Positions 54,540-64,000 of a stretch of DNA of 64,000 nt are shown in pieces. Position 1 is the stretch's first letter; every line of letters starts with the position of its first letter. Location of the stretch: assembly GCF_029784135.1 (NCBI RefSeq), contig NC_073746.1, positions 111,474,035-111,538,034 on the forward strand. The letters are read 5' to 3'. A program made the position numbers and the translations under genes. The stretch is from Toxorhynchites rutilus septentrionalis (lineage: Eukaryota > Arthropoda > Insecta > Diptera > Culicidae). The notes beneath the pieces are model-generated. The model was not told the DNA's origin, did not search any database, and saw only the letters and a list, made by a program, of their open reading frames with translations.

Positions 54540-54834
54540 CTTACTTTATACAGATGAATATCAAATGCATAGCGAAAAGTGCGTCGTGACTTTCCCCACA
54601 ACTAAACATATCGTATTTTACAGTTCGAGGTGTGAAAAAGTGTAAAACAGAGAAGGAATCACAAAAAAAAAGTGTGTAAATCGTGCTATTGCAACTGCTG
54701 AGTGAAGACAAATCGATCCACAATCCGAACCAAGAAGTTCGTTCATAGTTGAATGTTGGAGAGCTTCAACACAGTGTATCACTCCGAGCGGAAAACAGTG
54801 CTGTTTGTTCGTAGAACTCTGAAACTCTGAAAAC
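54540..54834 (+). other. BTG: BTG 5' UTR, second exon
   Basis: CTCCTTACTTTATACAG at 54553 is a good acceptor. The following 281 bp contain stops in all frames before ATG 54835, which is preceded by GAAAAC, a favourable insect start context. Confidence 0.5.
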
Positions 54835-55650
54835 ATGCGACTAGAAGTTCATTCGGCTGCGGATTTTCTGATGAATTTGCTGCGAGTGAGAAAGTCAGCT
54901 CCCCTGTCCGAGAGTCAACTGCTGCACTTCAAAGGAACGCTTGAGCAGATTCTGACCCGTCACTTCCAGCGCCACTGGTATCCAGATGTTCCGGCGAAGG
55001 GTTCGGGATTCCGGTGTTTGCGCATCAACGGCAAGATGGATCCGATAATCGAGCAGGCAGGCAGCGTTGTAGGTCTGAATGCGATCGCCCTCCGGAAGAT
55101 GTTGCCACTGGAGCTGACGATCTGGATCGATCCGGAGGAGGTTTCGTATCGGATTGGGGAGAACGGTACGATCTGTGTGCTGTACGACCATCTGAGTCGG
55201 GACAGCCCCTCGTCGGATCTCGATTCGACGGGTAGCAGTAGCTGTGATGAGTTTATCATGGGACGACTTGGCCGGCTGGACCTGTCGACGTCGGCCGATA
55301 GTGGTGTTATGGTAGATTTTGTGGAAGCCAATCCATCGCAGGGCGGTAGCAACAACAACAGCAGCAGCGGCGGTGGCAGCAAACTGCACAAGTACAACAA
55401 TCATCATAATAACCACCATTACGTGAAGCGTCACAATAACAGTGTGAGTTCGTCGTCGTCTAGTGGACAGAATAGTCCACCCCTTAGTCCACCATTCAAT
55501 GGGTACAACAATAGCAACAACAACAACTACAACACTAACAACCGGTATCAACAAAGCAACTACTACTCGCCATCGATCCACCAGCAACATCAACAATATT
55601 TCCACTGGGACAACCAGTTCGTTAATAACAAAGTGCGCACGCAGTGCTAA
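54835..55650 (+). CDS. BTG: BTG1/BTG2-type antiproliferative protein
   Basis: This 271-residue protein has the BTG/Tob domain at residues 1-118. Box A covers FKGTLEQILTRHFQRHWYPD with KGSGFRCLRINGKMDPII (about 55-72), and box B covers LELTIWIDPEEVSYRIGENG (about 92-111). The KGSGxRCxRINxKMDPII signature separates BTG1/2 from Tob. The family binds CAF1/CCR4 deadenylase and promotes mRNA decay and cell-cycle exit; the W in box B and the DP turn are kept. The tail (about 125-271) is Ser/Asn/His/Gln-rich and insect-specific, longer than in vertebrate BTG2 (~158 residues). The coding region is a single exon, so the ATG is unambiguous. Trinucleotide runs (AAC, CAG) encode the tail. Confidence 0.92.
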   Translation: MRLEVHSAADFLMNLLRVRKSAPLSESQLLHFKGTLEQILTRHFQRHWYPDVPAKGSGFRCLRINGKMDPIIEQAGSVVGLNAIALRKMLPLELTIWIDPEEVSYRIGENGTICVLYDHLSRDSPSSDLDSTGSSSCDEFIMGRLGRLDLSTSADSGVMVDFVEANPSQGGSNNNSSSGGGSKLHKYNNHHNNHHYVKRHNNSVSSSSSSGQNSPPLSPPFNGYNNSNNNNYNTNNRYQQSNYYSPSIHQQHQQYFHWDNQFVNNKVRTQC

Positions 55651-57440
55651 ACTCCCAACTGTCTTTGTCGTCGTATCCAGTTGATTTCATGCTCCTTCCC
55701 GTTCAAGAAGCAAGCCGCTGCAACAAGTAGCAGCAGCAGCAGCAGCAGCAAAACCATTCATATCACCAATCCTTCGGTGTGGGAAAAGCCTTCGGTTTCC
55801 ACATCCTTAGAACGCAGTAAGGGACGAGCAGTGGAGCGCAACTTGGACAACGCCACCACCACCAACAACAACAGTGACACTTCCGCGGGAATTAAAGGTA
55901 ACATGGTGGGGGTGGGGACAACTTCCGGGCTCCTCCCCCCACTCGGGCATCATCAGTATAGAGGTTAAGTCAGGGAAGACAACTTTTGAATCCAAAATTT
56001 GTAACATCTCCCATTGTGCGAAAACCAGGCGCGTTGCAAGTGTTGCTGAACAATACTTACTAAACTACTTTTAAACCTTAACAGAACATAACACAATCAT
56101 GGAACACCCAGAAAAACTGGAATGAACACAAGGCAAAACGAATGAATGGAAACCTGAAACAGGAAATCTATATAAACACACACATATAATAATTATGAGT
56201 AGAAATATAGCTTTAAAGCTGCTAGCAGAGTTGTTGAGGGAACTGTGTAGGAGCTGCTGCGGCAGCAGCAGACAGAATGTAACGTAACGGATGGAAGCTT
56301 TAAAGCGTGCAGGCTAGAGGGGTCTAAATATTCTGAACAGTCCCGAAAAAAAAGGAGAAGGGAAGGGACTGTAAACGCAAAACGAAAAACAAAAAGAACA
56401 GAAAAAACGTACGATGAAATCGATCATGATGTGGTGTGTGCTCTCGCGAGAAGACGAGGTATATAGCCAGGAGATATGCAGTACATATAATAAGGTTCGA
56501 GACGATTAGACACGATAGATGAACGAAGATAGGGAAGGGATATATGTTAGGGAACAGCAGGCCCCTGTTGCCAAATCGAAAACGCGCGAGTAGAGCGCAG
56601 TGCGAGGCAAAAGCCTCGAGTATAGGCCCTCGATTCAGGATCTCCCCAAATTAAGAAGAATGCGGTTCCGCGGTGCTACTTCCTTTGCTTCTGAAAGTCC
56701 TGACTGACAGACAACACCTTCTGTGCACAATGTGTGTGTGTGTTTGTGTTATCCGTGACGGAAATTGGGATCGTTTGCTCTTCCGTCTTCTTCCACTACA
56801 GACCCTAAAATTGGGATCACCTGTTGTCCGTTGTTTTCGGTAACGAACTTGGAAGGTGCGATGAAACGCGGAAAGCAAGAATAACAAGAGACACAATGTG
56901 CACACCGGTAAGGTCATCTAAGCAAAGGAATTGAGCCACTGAGCCATATATATATATATATATTTTAATGTCTTCTGGACGTGTGTTTCGAAATACGTAT
57001 CCCACTGATTTACTACCACGGGAGAAATGAAACGTAAAAGCGGACGAGATAACGATCTCTCAGAACTGTGACTCCCAGACGGAGCTGGCTGTTTCGTTTT
57101 GTATGATCATCCATGAATTTTTTTTGAGTCTACCGATTTCTACGGACCGAATCGACTAAAAGTCTCAAGAGAATGTCGAACTGACAACCCTCCACTCTCC
57201 TTAGCACGTTGTGAAGACGTGACCAGAACAATTCTTAACTGTTGATGAGAACATGCCTTTATCTCACAGATATCGCTGATCTTCAAGTCAGTATCTCATC
57301 AGCAACTGATGGAGACGAGCTGTTAATGCTGATGCAAATGTAGTAAAGCTCAATTGAAATTCAATATAAACCTATACAAAAAAAGTTGAGCTGTAAATAT
57401 GTTCAAGTTTGGTTTGAATTTTTCTGAAAAATAAACATCC
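55651..57440 (+). other. BTG: BTG 3' UTR with (AGC)n and an AT-dinucleotide run
   Basis: The region has an AGC run at 55728-55750, CAG/CTG clusters at about 56250, (TA)n at 56945-56962 and AATAAA at about 57430. A 95-codon Ser/Thr-rich frame (55681-55968) follows an acceptor-like CGTATCCAG at 55680, which could be an alternative last exon, but no family similarity supports this. Confidence 0.5.
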
Positions 57441-57698
57441 ATTCGATTGGAGAAAATTGTGAAACAGATCTAATCTTGGTCTGAAATCGAGTTGTTGGGT
57501 ATTTTTCGGACGTTTTTTGAGCGCTCACAGGCGAATAAACAGCCAGTTTTGTGTTAATGAGTAATATGTAAAACGGCTCATTCTTCTAAATTATACAATG
57601 TAAAAATTAGTGATCTAACATATATTCGTGACCACAGACAGCCTAAATACATATCTCATTACTATACTCAAATTACCAGTTGGCCAAGGTATGAAACA
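57441..57698. other. no feature recognised
   Basis: AT-rich DNA between the BTG 3' UTR and the SINE. Part of it may be the outer end of the adjacent mariner fossil. Confidence 0.4.
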
Positions 57699-57710
57699 CG
57701 AATATACTTT

Positions 57711-57978
57711 TTTTTTTTTTTATCTTCACTTATTTTTCGTCGGCCTATTTCCGCCACTTTAGTGCCAATCACCGACATCAGGGAGGCGACTCCACCTGTT
57801 CCTACCTATCAGACTCAACAACTCATGAGCCGGGCCAACTTCTTTTACTTCCGCTCCGAAGGAAGACGTAACCAGAGATTTTTCGCCTCAAAAAATCCCA
57901 ACGACGCCAGCTGGGTAGAACCCAGGCCGATCGGATTGTGAGGCTGTTACGCTAACCATACAACCACTGGCGCCGTCT
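57711..57978 (-). mobile_element. tRNA-headed SINE (family 2), complete second copy
   Basis: Over its length it differs from 36922-37189 by only a handful of bases, including a 2-bp loss in the B-box region. It is flanked by CGAATATACTTT duplications (57699-57710 and 57979-57990). It inserted immediately downstream of, and overlapping, the stop codon of a mariner transposase fossil. Confidence 0.87.
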
Positions 57979-57988
57979 CGAATATACT

Positions 57989-58700
57989 TTATTCGAAGTA
58001 TTTTCTGTCGATAGCTGTGAATTTTTCCCATCTCGTCTGGCTATTTGTGGATGAGAGGCCACTTTAGAAGCAAACCATTCCTCTTTAGAAGCAAACCATT
58101 CATCGAGCCATTTTATCACTTTTTAGTAAGAATTGAAGCGCTCCTCAGTAAGTGCGTGTCCAATCGATGCAAATAGGTGCTAGAGTCGGAAGTAAGTCTG
58201 TAAGTCTGGCGAGAGTGAGCCGCATGTGAAAAAACTTCCAAATCCAATGACTCAATCGTTTCACTGATCGGTTTTACAATGTGTGATGGAACATTTTTAT
58301 GCAATAAAATCAGTTTGTGTTGGCTTTTTTCGGTATCCCGGTTATTTTCCACCCAAAGCTCGATTCAAATTGATCATTTTCTGTTAGTAGCATCCAATAT
58401 TAATGGTTTCGCCAGGCTTGAGTTACTCACAGAAGATCAAATTGTTCTGATTCCATCAAAAACATAGAGCATTGTCTTCCGTTCATAACGTTTTGGTCGT
58501 GCAACCGATATTGATGGCTCCCCTGTACTTACCCAAGATGTCGTTGATGCTTTGGATACTCGAAATAAATCCATTTTGCATCGCCAGTCACAATTCGATG
58601 GAGAACTGGATGGAAAACTGCCCTTCTTTTGTACCTGGCGGGTTCAGCTCATGCGGAACTAGTTCGCCGATCCTCTGGATTAAGGTTTCCCAAGCGCACA
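57989..58700 (-). pseudogene. mariner transposase fossil, third lineage
   Basis: Reading the minus strand across frames: LVPHELNPPGTK, VTGDAKWIYFEYPKHQR (first D), LLHKNVPSHIVKPISETIES, where the second catalytic D has become K, then FSHAAHS and LFASIGHALTEERFNSY, and finally RWEKFTAIDRKYFE with stop at 57989-57991. The order is that of mauritiana/cecropia-type mariners. It differs from the other two mariner copies here and carries several stops. Confidence 0.8.
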
Positions 58701-58735
58701 AAGATGACTAGCTCACTGTCCTCAAACTTTTTCGG

Positions 58736-58890
58736 AAGTTTCCACGCTCTTCGTTTCCCACACGTCAAAATGACAATTTTTAATTTTTTTCTGGACCGAA
58801 GGAAGAATGTCGGGCGTGAGAATTGAACTTTTGACCTTTAGCGTGAGAGGTACGGATATTAACCACTACGCCAGATCACCTTCAGACTCC
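58736..58890 (-). repeat. tRNA-derived SINE, family 3
   Basis: On the minus strand, GGTGATCTGGCGTAGTGG (A box region), TTAATATCCGTACCTCTCAC and the B-box-like AAAGGTCAAAAGTTCAATTC precede CCCGACATTCTTCC. The same segment occurs at 24395-24482. No clear target duplication was found. Confidence 0.6.
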
Positions 58891-59095
58891 CCCCTATATG
58901 GCTAAGTGCGGCCAAGATATTGCCATGATTGTGTGCGGCCAAGATACTTCCACTCTGAAAGTGTGTTTTGAGAATTGTACACATTTGATAAGTCTCCTTT
59001 TTTTGGCAACTTTCACCGGGATGTCTTGCATCCAATCGGTCGGAAAAGTTGCGGTTCGCCAGATGTCGCCGAAGTGTTGATGGATCAGCATCAGT
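58890..59095 (-). pseudogene. RTE reverse-transcriptase fragment
   Basis: The frame LIHQHFGDIWRTATFPTDWM followed by QDIPVKVAKKRRLIKC corresponds to the FxxIWxxExFPxDWxxGxxVKxPKKGD block of RTE RT. This is the very stretch missing at the break in the RTE copy at 27.5-34.7 kb. It is a short isolated piece, frameshifted at its end. Confidence 0.65.
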
Positions 59096-59939
59096 CATTC
59101 ATGTCCTCGCGTTGGCTCTGAATTGCTGGAAATAATTGTGAGTGAAGTATTTCGCTTCAACTGCTTCAACTACATCGCTCGAGAAGAACAACATGGCTTT
59201 GGACAAGACATATCTGTTGATACAGATCTGATGGAGTTCATCACGTTTTGCGTTGATAACAATTGGATTCGGTAACCAAGTTAATCCCCTCGTCGCAGAT
59301 CTGAAATCAGCTTTTTGATCGAATTGAACTCGGATTTTCAAAGGTTTCAGTCGCTGTTTGGAATCGTACCTGGAGGGTAAACTGTCGCAAATCAAAATAG
59401 GTTCTTCCCTGTCAGAGATTTTCGTTAACGAAATTGGAGTTCCCCAAGACAGCGCAATCTCGTTCTTTTGTTGTTTACGGTATTTTTTAGCTCAGACAGA
59501 CATTTTACTACCATCAGTCTGACAACCGTAATCGACAAAGCGAACCGACAGCGTGGATTTATGTTCAAGATGAGTTTGATAATCCGCACATTACTTTCGT
59601 TCTTCATATTGTACGCACGTTCATTCTATCCCAGAAATTATCTCAATTGCGTGATTGGTCTTTTTCGATGCTAGTAGCGAATGAACTTTGTAGTTTAAAG
59701 CCTCTAGAATACAGAAAATCAATCAATCAATCCCCAATTGTGTGGTCGTCTTATCACAGCAACTGAACGAATCGGATGAAAGACATTCAGCGTAAATTTG
59801 TTCAGTACACCGTCAGACAGACCTTACCTTGGAATAACCCGCAAAATATATCGCCTTGCGCGAAACTCGCTATCAGTTTTCAGGACTGACATCTCTCGAA
59901 AAAAGAAGGAAACTGGCAAAGGCTGGCTTCCGTGTTTCC
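59096..59939. other. repeat-like DNA, minus-strand frame of unknown origin
   Basis: A 98-codon minus frame (59099-59395, with INRYVLSKAMLFFSSDVVEA) resembles protein but was not recognised. It abuts the RTE fragment. The rest shows nothing. Confidence 0.35.
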
Positions 59940-59946
59940 GTAAAAA

Positions 59947-60110
59947 TCAGATGGATCCGTAGATCTGCTGATTGTCAGTCAGTAGACTTACTGAATTTTT
60001 GTAGATCTAATTTTCCGCAGATCTACTGATATTCTGTAGCTCTATTGATTTCTAGTAGATTTTTTCGTTTTCCGTGAATCTTCTGGTGTTCCGTAGATCT
60101 ACTAGCTCTC
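59947..60110. repeat. degenerate ~20-bp tandem repeat, TTTCCGTAGATCTACTGAT type
   Basis: About eight imperfect copies of a unit containing CCGTAGATCTACTG and a TTTTC/ATATT variant part are visible. A second block of the same unit lies at 61009-61105. Confidence 0.65.
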
Positions 60111-61008
60111 TATAAATAGGGTTACCATCTTTCCCGATTTAGCAGGACATGTCCTGATTTTGAGATCTATTTGGACCGTCCCGATTTATTTTTCACAATT
60201 TAGCTTTTGTTGTGATTTTCATGAAAAATTCAACCTTGTTGCGGAATCAGAATTATTTTCATTGTATTATGTTTTTGAGTGAAAACTTTTTTTTTAAATG
60301 AAGACCAAAGTTCTGTGAGCATATAAAGAGTAGCAGTTGGATCTTCCACGAGATTTTTCAACTATTTTCATTTAGAGATTTTGCTCCACTGGTCACGGAG
60401 ATGTTTGGGTGTTTTGTCGCGATATTTCAAAGTAATGTTTTTCAAATGTCTAAACAAAAGTGTCTTCTTGCCGACGACTTGCGCCCCTTTCTCACAAAAG
60501 TACTTAAGGATCATGAGGCCAACGCTACATATTCATAAGTGTCGGTGGCTCATAGCGGTATTTCGATTAAGCCATTTTGTTGAAACCGAAGTTTGAAATC
60601 AGCAATGAAACATTACAGGTAGATCTGATTAGGAAAAGCATACCCAAGCACCTAAACATTGCCAGAATATTCGATTGGAGTCCACTTCCAAATCCATGCT
60701 GAGCTTTGTGGTGCAGAAATCCAACCGCTCAGAAAATTTGGGTTGCAGAAGGAGCTCTTGCGTTTCATACCATGTGCCTCGTACTTCGGTACTATTGCAC
60801 TTGATGTTTTATGACTCTGAAACCGTGCTTCCTGTGCTCGTAAGAAGACAGAAGCCATCATCTCCGGAGCAGTTTCACCGAATGGATCGCCCAATATGTT
60901 AAATAAATTTCACGTGTTCTTATTTATTCATAATTCCAACAATCACAATGGTTTGGTCATGATCGTAACTGTGACAGGTGTTCTGATTTTCAACTCCGAT
61001 CAGATGGT
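60111..61008. other. repeat-like DNA starting GGGTTACCATCTTTCCCG
   Basis: The opening resembles a transposon terminus (AGGGTTACCAT type), but the other end was not found. No coding content was supported. It separates two blocks of the same minisatellite, so the array may have been split by an insertion. Confidence 0.35.
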
Positions 61009-61105
61009 ATGCCTATCTATAGATCAACTGATATTCCGTAGATCTGCTGGTTTTCCGTTGATCTACTAATTTTTGGTAGACCTTCTGATTCTCCGTAGGT
61101 CCCCA
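61009..61105. repeat. second block of the TTTCCGTAGATCTACTGAT-type tandem repeat
   Basis: About five units (CTGATATTCCGTAGATCTGC, TGGTTTTCCGTTGATCTACT and others) share the consensus with 59947-60110. Confidence 0.65.
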
Positions 61106-61781
61106 GAATCGCTAGAGGCAAATATTCAAAGTTGCATTTTTCATAGGTGCAATTTGTCTTGGCACACAACACCAATGCTATCGCCATTTTTCGTTCGCAC
61201 AACGTGAACTGCGTATGGTCTACGTGATCAGACAAGAGATACAATTTAGATTTTGGTTCGACCCCATCTGTTGTCCTTCGGACAATCGACGTGATCAGTC
61301 TACGACGATGTCTCGATCGAAGACCACATGGCTGCGTCGTCTGTCAGCTACGATTGTATAGGTGTACTCTCAACAAAGAGCCACTGCTTCTTATTTGTGG
61401 CACAATCTTCAATTTAACACCCACACACACCACGCTCCCACTGTGTGTGCAATATGCTGACGATAAACCGCTCGAGTGGTGCGTTGTGTTTTTTTTTTTT
61501 GCATGTTGCGTGTTTTATGTGGTATCGTAACACACGACGTCTACACAACCCTAGCGCGACGGGAACCCAACACCTAGATCACACTAGCAGCAGTAGCAGC
61601 AGCACGTTTGTGTTGTATAAGCGCGAGGCGCAAAATACGGCAACGCGGCGGCGATCGCGACCACTTCTTTCGCATTTTAGTTACCACGACGTGGATCACA
61701 GCAAAAAAAAACAGGCAGACAGACTATTTTCTGGTGGCTACCCCCGTGTTGTTGCGAGTGGGTTTCATGAAGATTCGCAAT

Positions 61782-61804
61782 CGCGCGGATGAGTCATCCG
61801 CGCG
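61782..61804. promoter_or_regulatory. 23-bp palindrome centred on an AP-1-like TGAGTCA
   Basis: CGCGCGGATGA, G, TCATCCGCGCG is a perfect interrupted palindrome. Its centre ATGAGTCAT is the AP-1/bZIP consensus. The GC-rich arms stand out against the background. Function is inferred only from the motif. Confidence 0.45.
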
Positions 61805-62129
61805 CCTGTTGATGAGGTAGTATTTCGAAACACACACACACACGCTTCGAAGATGAAGATCATACCTGAATCGGGGGTGGGTTGGGAGATCCATTCCGAA
61901 ACTGGGATCTAGTAGGGGGAGCTAGGGACAAACGATTACCGAGACGTACTAATTGATGCGAGAATTACAAGGAATACAAAGACCCACCGTCCAACAATAA
62001 TAATCCTATTGGGAGGCGAATCGCGAATCGAAAGAGAGTGTGTGTGATATAGGCGGGAAGAGCAAACCAAGGAAGGCAACCTAACATGGAACAAATTCTA
62101 TACATTATATGTATATTGCATAGTTTTTT

Positions 62130-62152
62130 TTATATATATATATATATATATT
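62130..62152. repeat. TA dinucleotide microsatellite
   Basis: A run of about ten TA units follows TTTTTTTT. Confidence 0.8.
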
Positions 62153-62400
62153 AATCGTTTACGATCTCCATTCAAAACACGAGAGAATGGTGTGTTTAGG
62201 TTTTACTTCCTATGTCCCTTTTCGATGAGGATTGGTTTGAAAGCTACAGCGTGTGTGACGTTGTGTGCATTTTAACAGTGTTGACGGTATTCTGTAGTGT
62301 GATTGCGAATAAGTGTATGAATGTGCGCTTGCGTGTGTTATTAATGCGCAATACAAAGTTGTTCATTGGGTAGTCTTCTTCCGCATGACAGACAATCTCC

Positions 62401-64000
62401 TTCCGATATGACAGCGGTCAAGAGGAGGCTATCAAATGCCAATAGGGAAGAGACACGATGTGTTTGACGTTTGACGAGCGAAATCGATGAGGAAACCATA
62501 TCTGACAGGCGCGAAGCGAGGGGTGATTAATTTGAATGTCTATCCAGCTCAACATCCCTAAAGCTCGGAACCGAGTTCTCCAGATATGGGCCTTGGGCGC
62601 AAAGGTGTGTTTCGGTGTAGTTGGTCGTCGTGTTTGTAGAAAGTTTAGAAATCGTGTCTCGCGGAACATGGGCGACCAGAGAGAGGAGACACAAAATAAT
62701 GAGTGATGTCGGTGGTTGTTTTTTTCATCCATTTGTTTGCACCCAGGAACTCGTTTGAAACGCGTGGAACGTGAAAAAACATGTCGGGACCAGTTCGTGC
62801 TCTGTTCGCCTTTTTTCCCCCTCGCTTCGATATTTTTCGCAATTGACGACACCTCGTAGCTGTATTAACGATCGAGAAAATGTGTACCGGTTTTGTTTTT
62901 CGTGCGCAGTTAGGAACAATGAACCAATCTTTGAAGTTGTCTCTAGGATCCCTGTTCGAATCCGACTAGTTGTTGTTCTCTAACAGAAAGCTCAAATAGT
63001 TCAATTGATTCCCAAATGAAAATGGCGTCGATTGGTAGACTGCGCAGCGTGCGCAACACGGTGGGCAAATTATAATTTCAAATTACCTTTTCAACTCGGC
63101 TTCGCGTCGTAAAGCTGCAGCTGCCAGCGTTGCGTGAGTGCGCAGCACCGCGTTTCTGCAGCTGCGCTCTCCTCTTCGCTTCGCTTTTATTGAGACACCG
63201 CATATCAGAGTTTGGCATAAATGTCAAACTCGGATGCCCTTCGCGCGCGCACAATCAGTATAGAACCGCACAAAACATTCTGATTACAATTGAAGCCACG
63301 ATAGCAGCAGCAGCAGCGTGTTGTGGTGTTGATTGCGCGTTAATAGGGTGGCGGCGACGAGTTTTTTTTTCATTATCAGTCCTCCCGAATGTTGTTTTGC
63401 CTTGGGAATTGCGCGTGGGAAAAATGGCCGCGCGTCATCGTCGCGCGCGATTGCTATCAGTTCCGGTTGGTTGTTGTTTCGAAGGTGTGTGTAGACCAGA
63501 GCAAAAAGCACCTACCACCACTACCATACTAGGAAATGCGATTGAAGTATTCGATTGTCAGGTCAATCGAAGATTCCAGAATCGTTGTACAAACTGTACG
63601 ATGTGGCTCTTCGTCTCAATCCTCTCTAAAGTATCCAATGAAAAGAAGTTTTTTTTGAACTTGTGTTAAATCATTCGCCTTCCTCGGTAATATCAACACT
63701 AAACTTGTTCGACCAAACAGGGCAGAGAATGTGTGATTTGGGACATTAGAAACTCCGAAACCTTGGAAACAATTCTTCGGCTTAAGAAAGGTTCAAGTTC
63801 GATTGGCTAACAACAATCCTCATACCGTGAGAGATTGGAAGGGTCGTTCCAATGTAGTCGTCTAAGAGCGAAGTGGGAAAACTTGCGATGATTTGCGTCT
63901 ATTTGTTGTGTACCGTTTTGGTAGTAAAGTGCCCTTGCAGCGGGTGCTCACTCCAATGAAGATCGTACCAACAAACAATACACAACCTTCAGGCAATGAA
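62401..64000. other. window end without a recognisable gene
   Basis: The sequence is less AT-rich, with CGCGCGC patches and a CAG run at 63305-63317. A 179-codon frame (63130-63669) has no motif and unusual Cys/Arg composition, and is judged to be chance. A gene may lie to the right of the window. Confidence 0.35.

Larger units (their letters stand above)
61106..62400. other. CA/GT-rich region of UTR- or promoter-like character
   Basis: It contains CACACACAC runs, AGCAGCAGTAGCAGCAGC at 61587, an AP-1-like palindrome (61782-61804) and a TA microsatellite (62130-62152). No coding frame is convincing. The composition resembles the BTG leader and 3' UTR, so it may belong to a transcript crossing this region. 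Confidence 0.35.

Noticed and set aside
54895..55605. 236-codon minus-strand frame opposite BTG
   Set aside because: Val-rich translation generated by the complementary repeats of the BTG exon. There is no motif, and the + strand is clearly coding.
58859..59098. 79-codon minus frame (DPSTLRRHLANRNFSDRLDA) as a zinc-finger protein
   Set aside because: It is the shifted frame of an RTE reverse-transcriptase fragment, which reads much better in the neighbouring frame.
63130..63669. 179-codon frame as a gene at the right end
   Set aside because: Unusual Cys/Arg/Ala composition, no motif and no splice or start context. Probably chance in GC-rich sequence.
1..64000. CRISPR array, operon or prokaryotic island
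   Set aside because: No regularly spaced direct repeats with unique spacers, no Shine-Dalgarno-linked gene series, and abundant spliceosomal introns. The window is eukaryotic throughout.

Overview
The window is eukaryotic nuclear DNA, almost certainly from a culicine (Aedes-type) mosquito. The evidence is a Chd1 orthologue of dipteran layout, very large transposon-filled introns, a tRNA-headed SINE ending in GAA triplets that resembles the mosquito Feilai family, Jockey-, RTE- and mariner-type elements, and Helitron-like tandem repeats. The species is an inference. No bacterial, CRISPR or organellar features were seen.

Layout. Positions 1-7986 hold an AT-rich flank, a tRNA-like relic, an RT fossil and a full-length, apparently intact Jockey-clade retrotransposon (2473-6857). 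It has both ORFs open and a 14-bp target-site duplication, and it sits inside a Helitron-like repeat. Positions 7987-26433 carry Chd1 on the + strand: six exons joined by consistent GT-AG introns and reading phases, 1978 codons plus stop, without a clearly identified first exon. Its third exon (4.76 kb) encodes both chromodomains, the SNF2 ATPase and the SANT-SLIDE and CHDCT2 regions. Introns 2 and 4 are packed with nested repeats, up to four levels deep. Its 3' UTR runs to about 27.44 kb.

Positions 27.5-34.7 kb hold a minus-strand RTE-type LINE split by a TIR element, which is itself split by a TA-flanked pogo/Tigger-like DNA transposon (29159-32682). That transposon carries a near-complete, intron-containing but mutated copy of the host snoRNP gene NHP2 between long inverted arms. 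I regard this as the most interesting object in the window.

Positions 34.7-52 kb are gene-poor: a hAT-like palindromic tandem repeat, two mariner fossils (36826-38326 and about 49813-50771), THAP-domain fragments, a piggyBac-like MITE, a duplicated exon-intron-exon unit (41.78-42.69 kb) and a probable non-coding first exon (43.2-43.8 kb). Positions about 52.3-57.4 kb hold a BTG1/2-type antiproliferative gene on the + strand, with a single coding exon at 54835-55650, an upstream 5' UTR intron containing a MITE, and a long 3' UTR. Beyond it lie a third mariner fossil, SINEs, an RTE fragment, a dispersed AGATCT-type minisatellite and GT/CA-rich sequence that may be regulatory or UTR.

The two host genes act separately. 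Chd1 is a nuclear chromatin remodeller. The BTG protein probably bridges CAF1/CCR4 deadenylase to mRNA-regulating partners. Everything else is mobile DNA or its debris.
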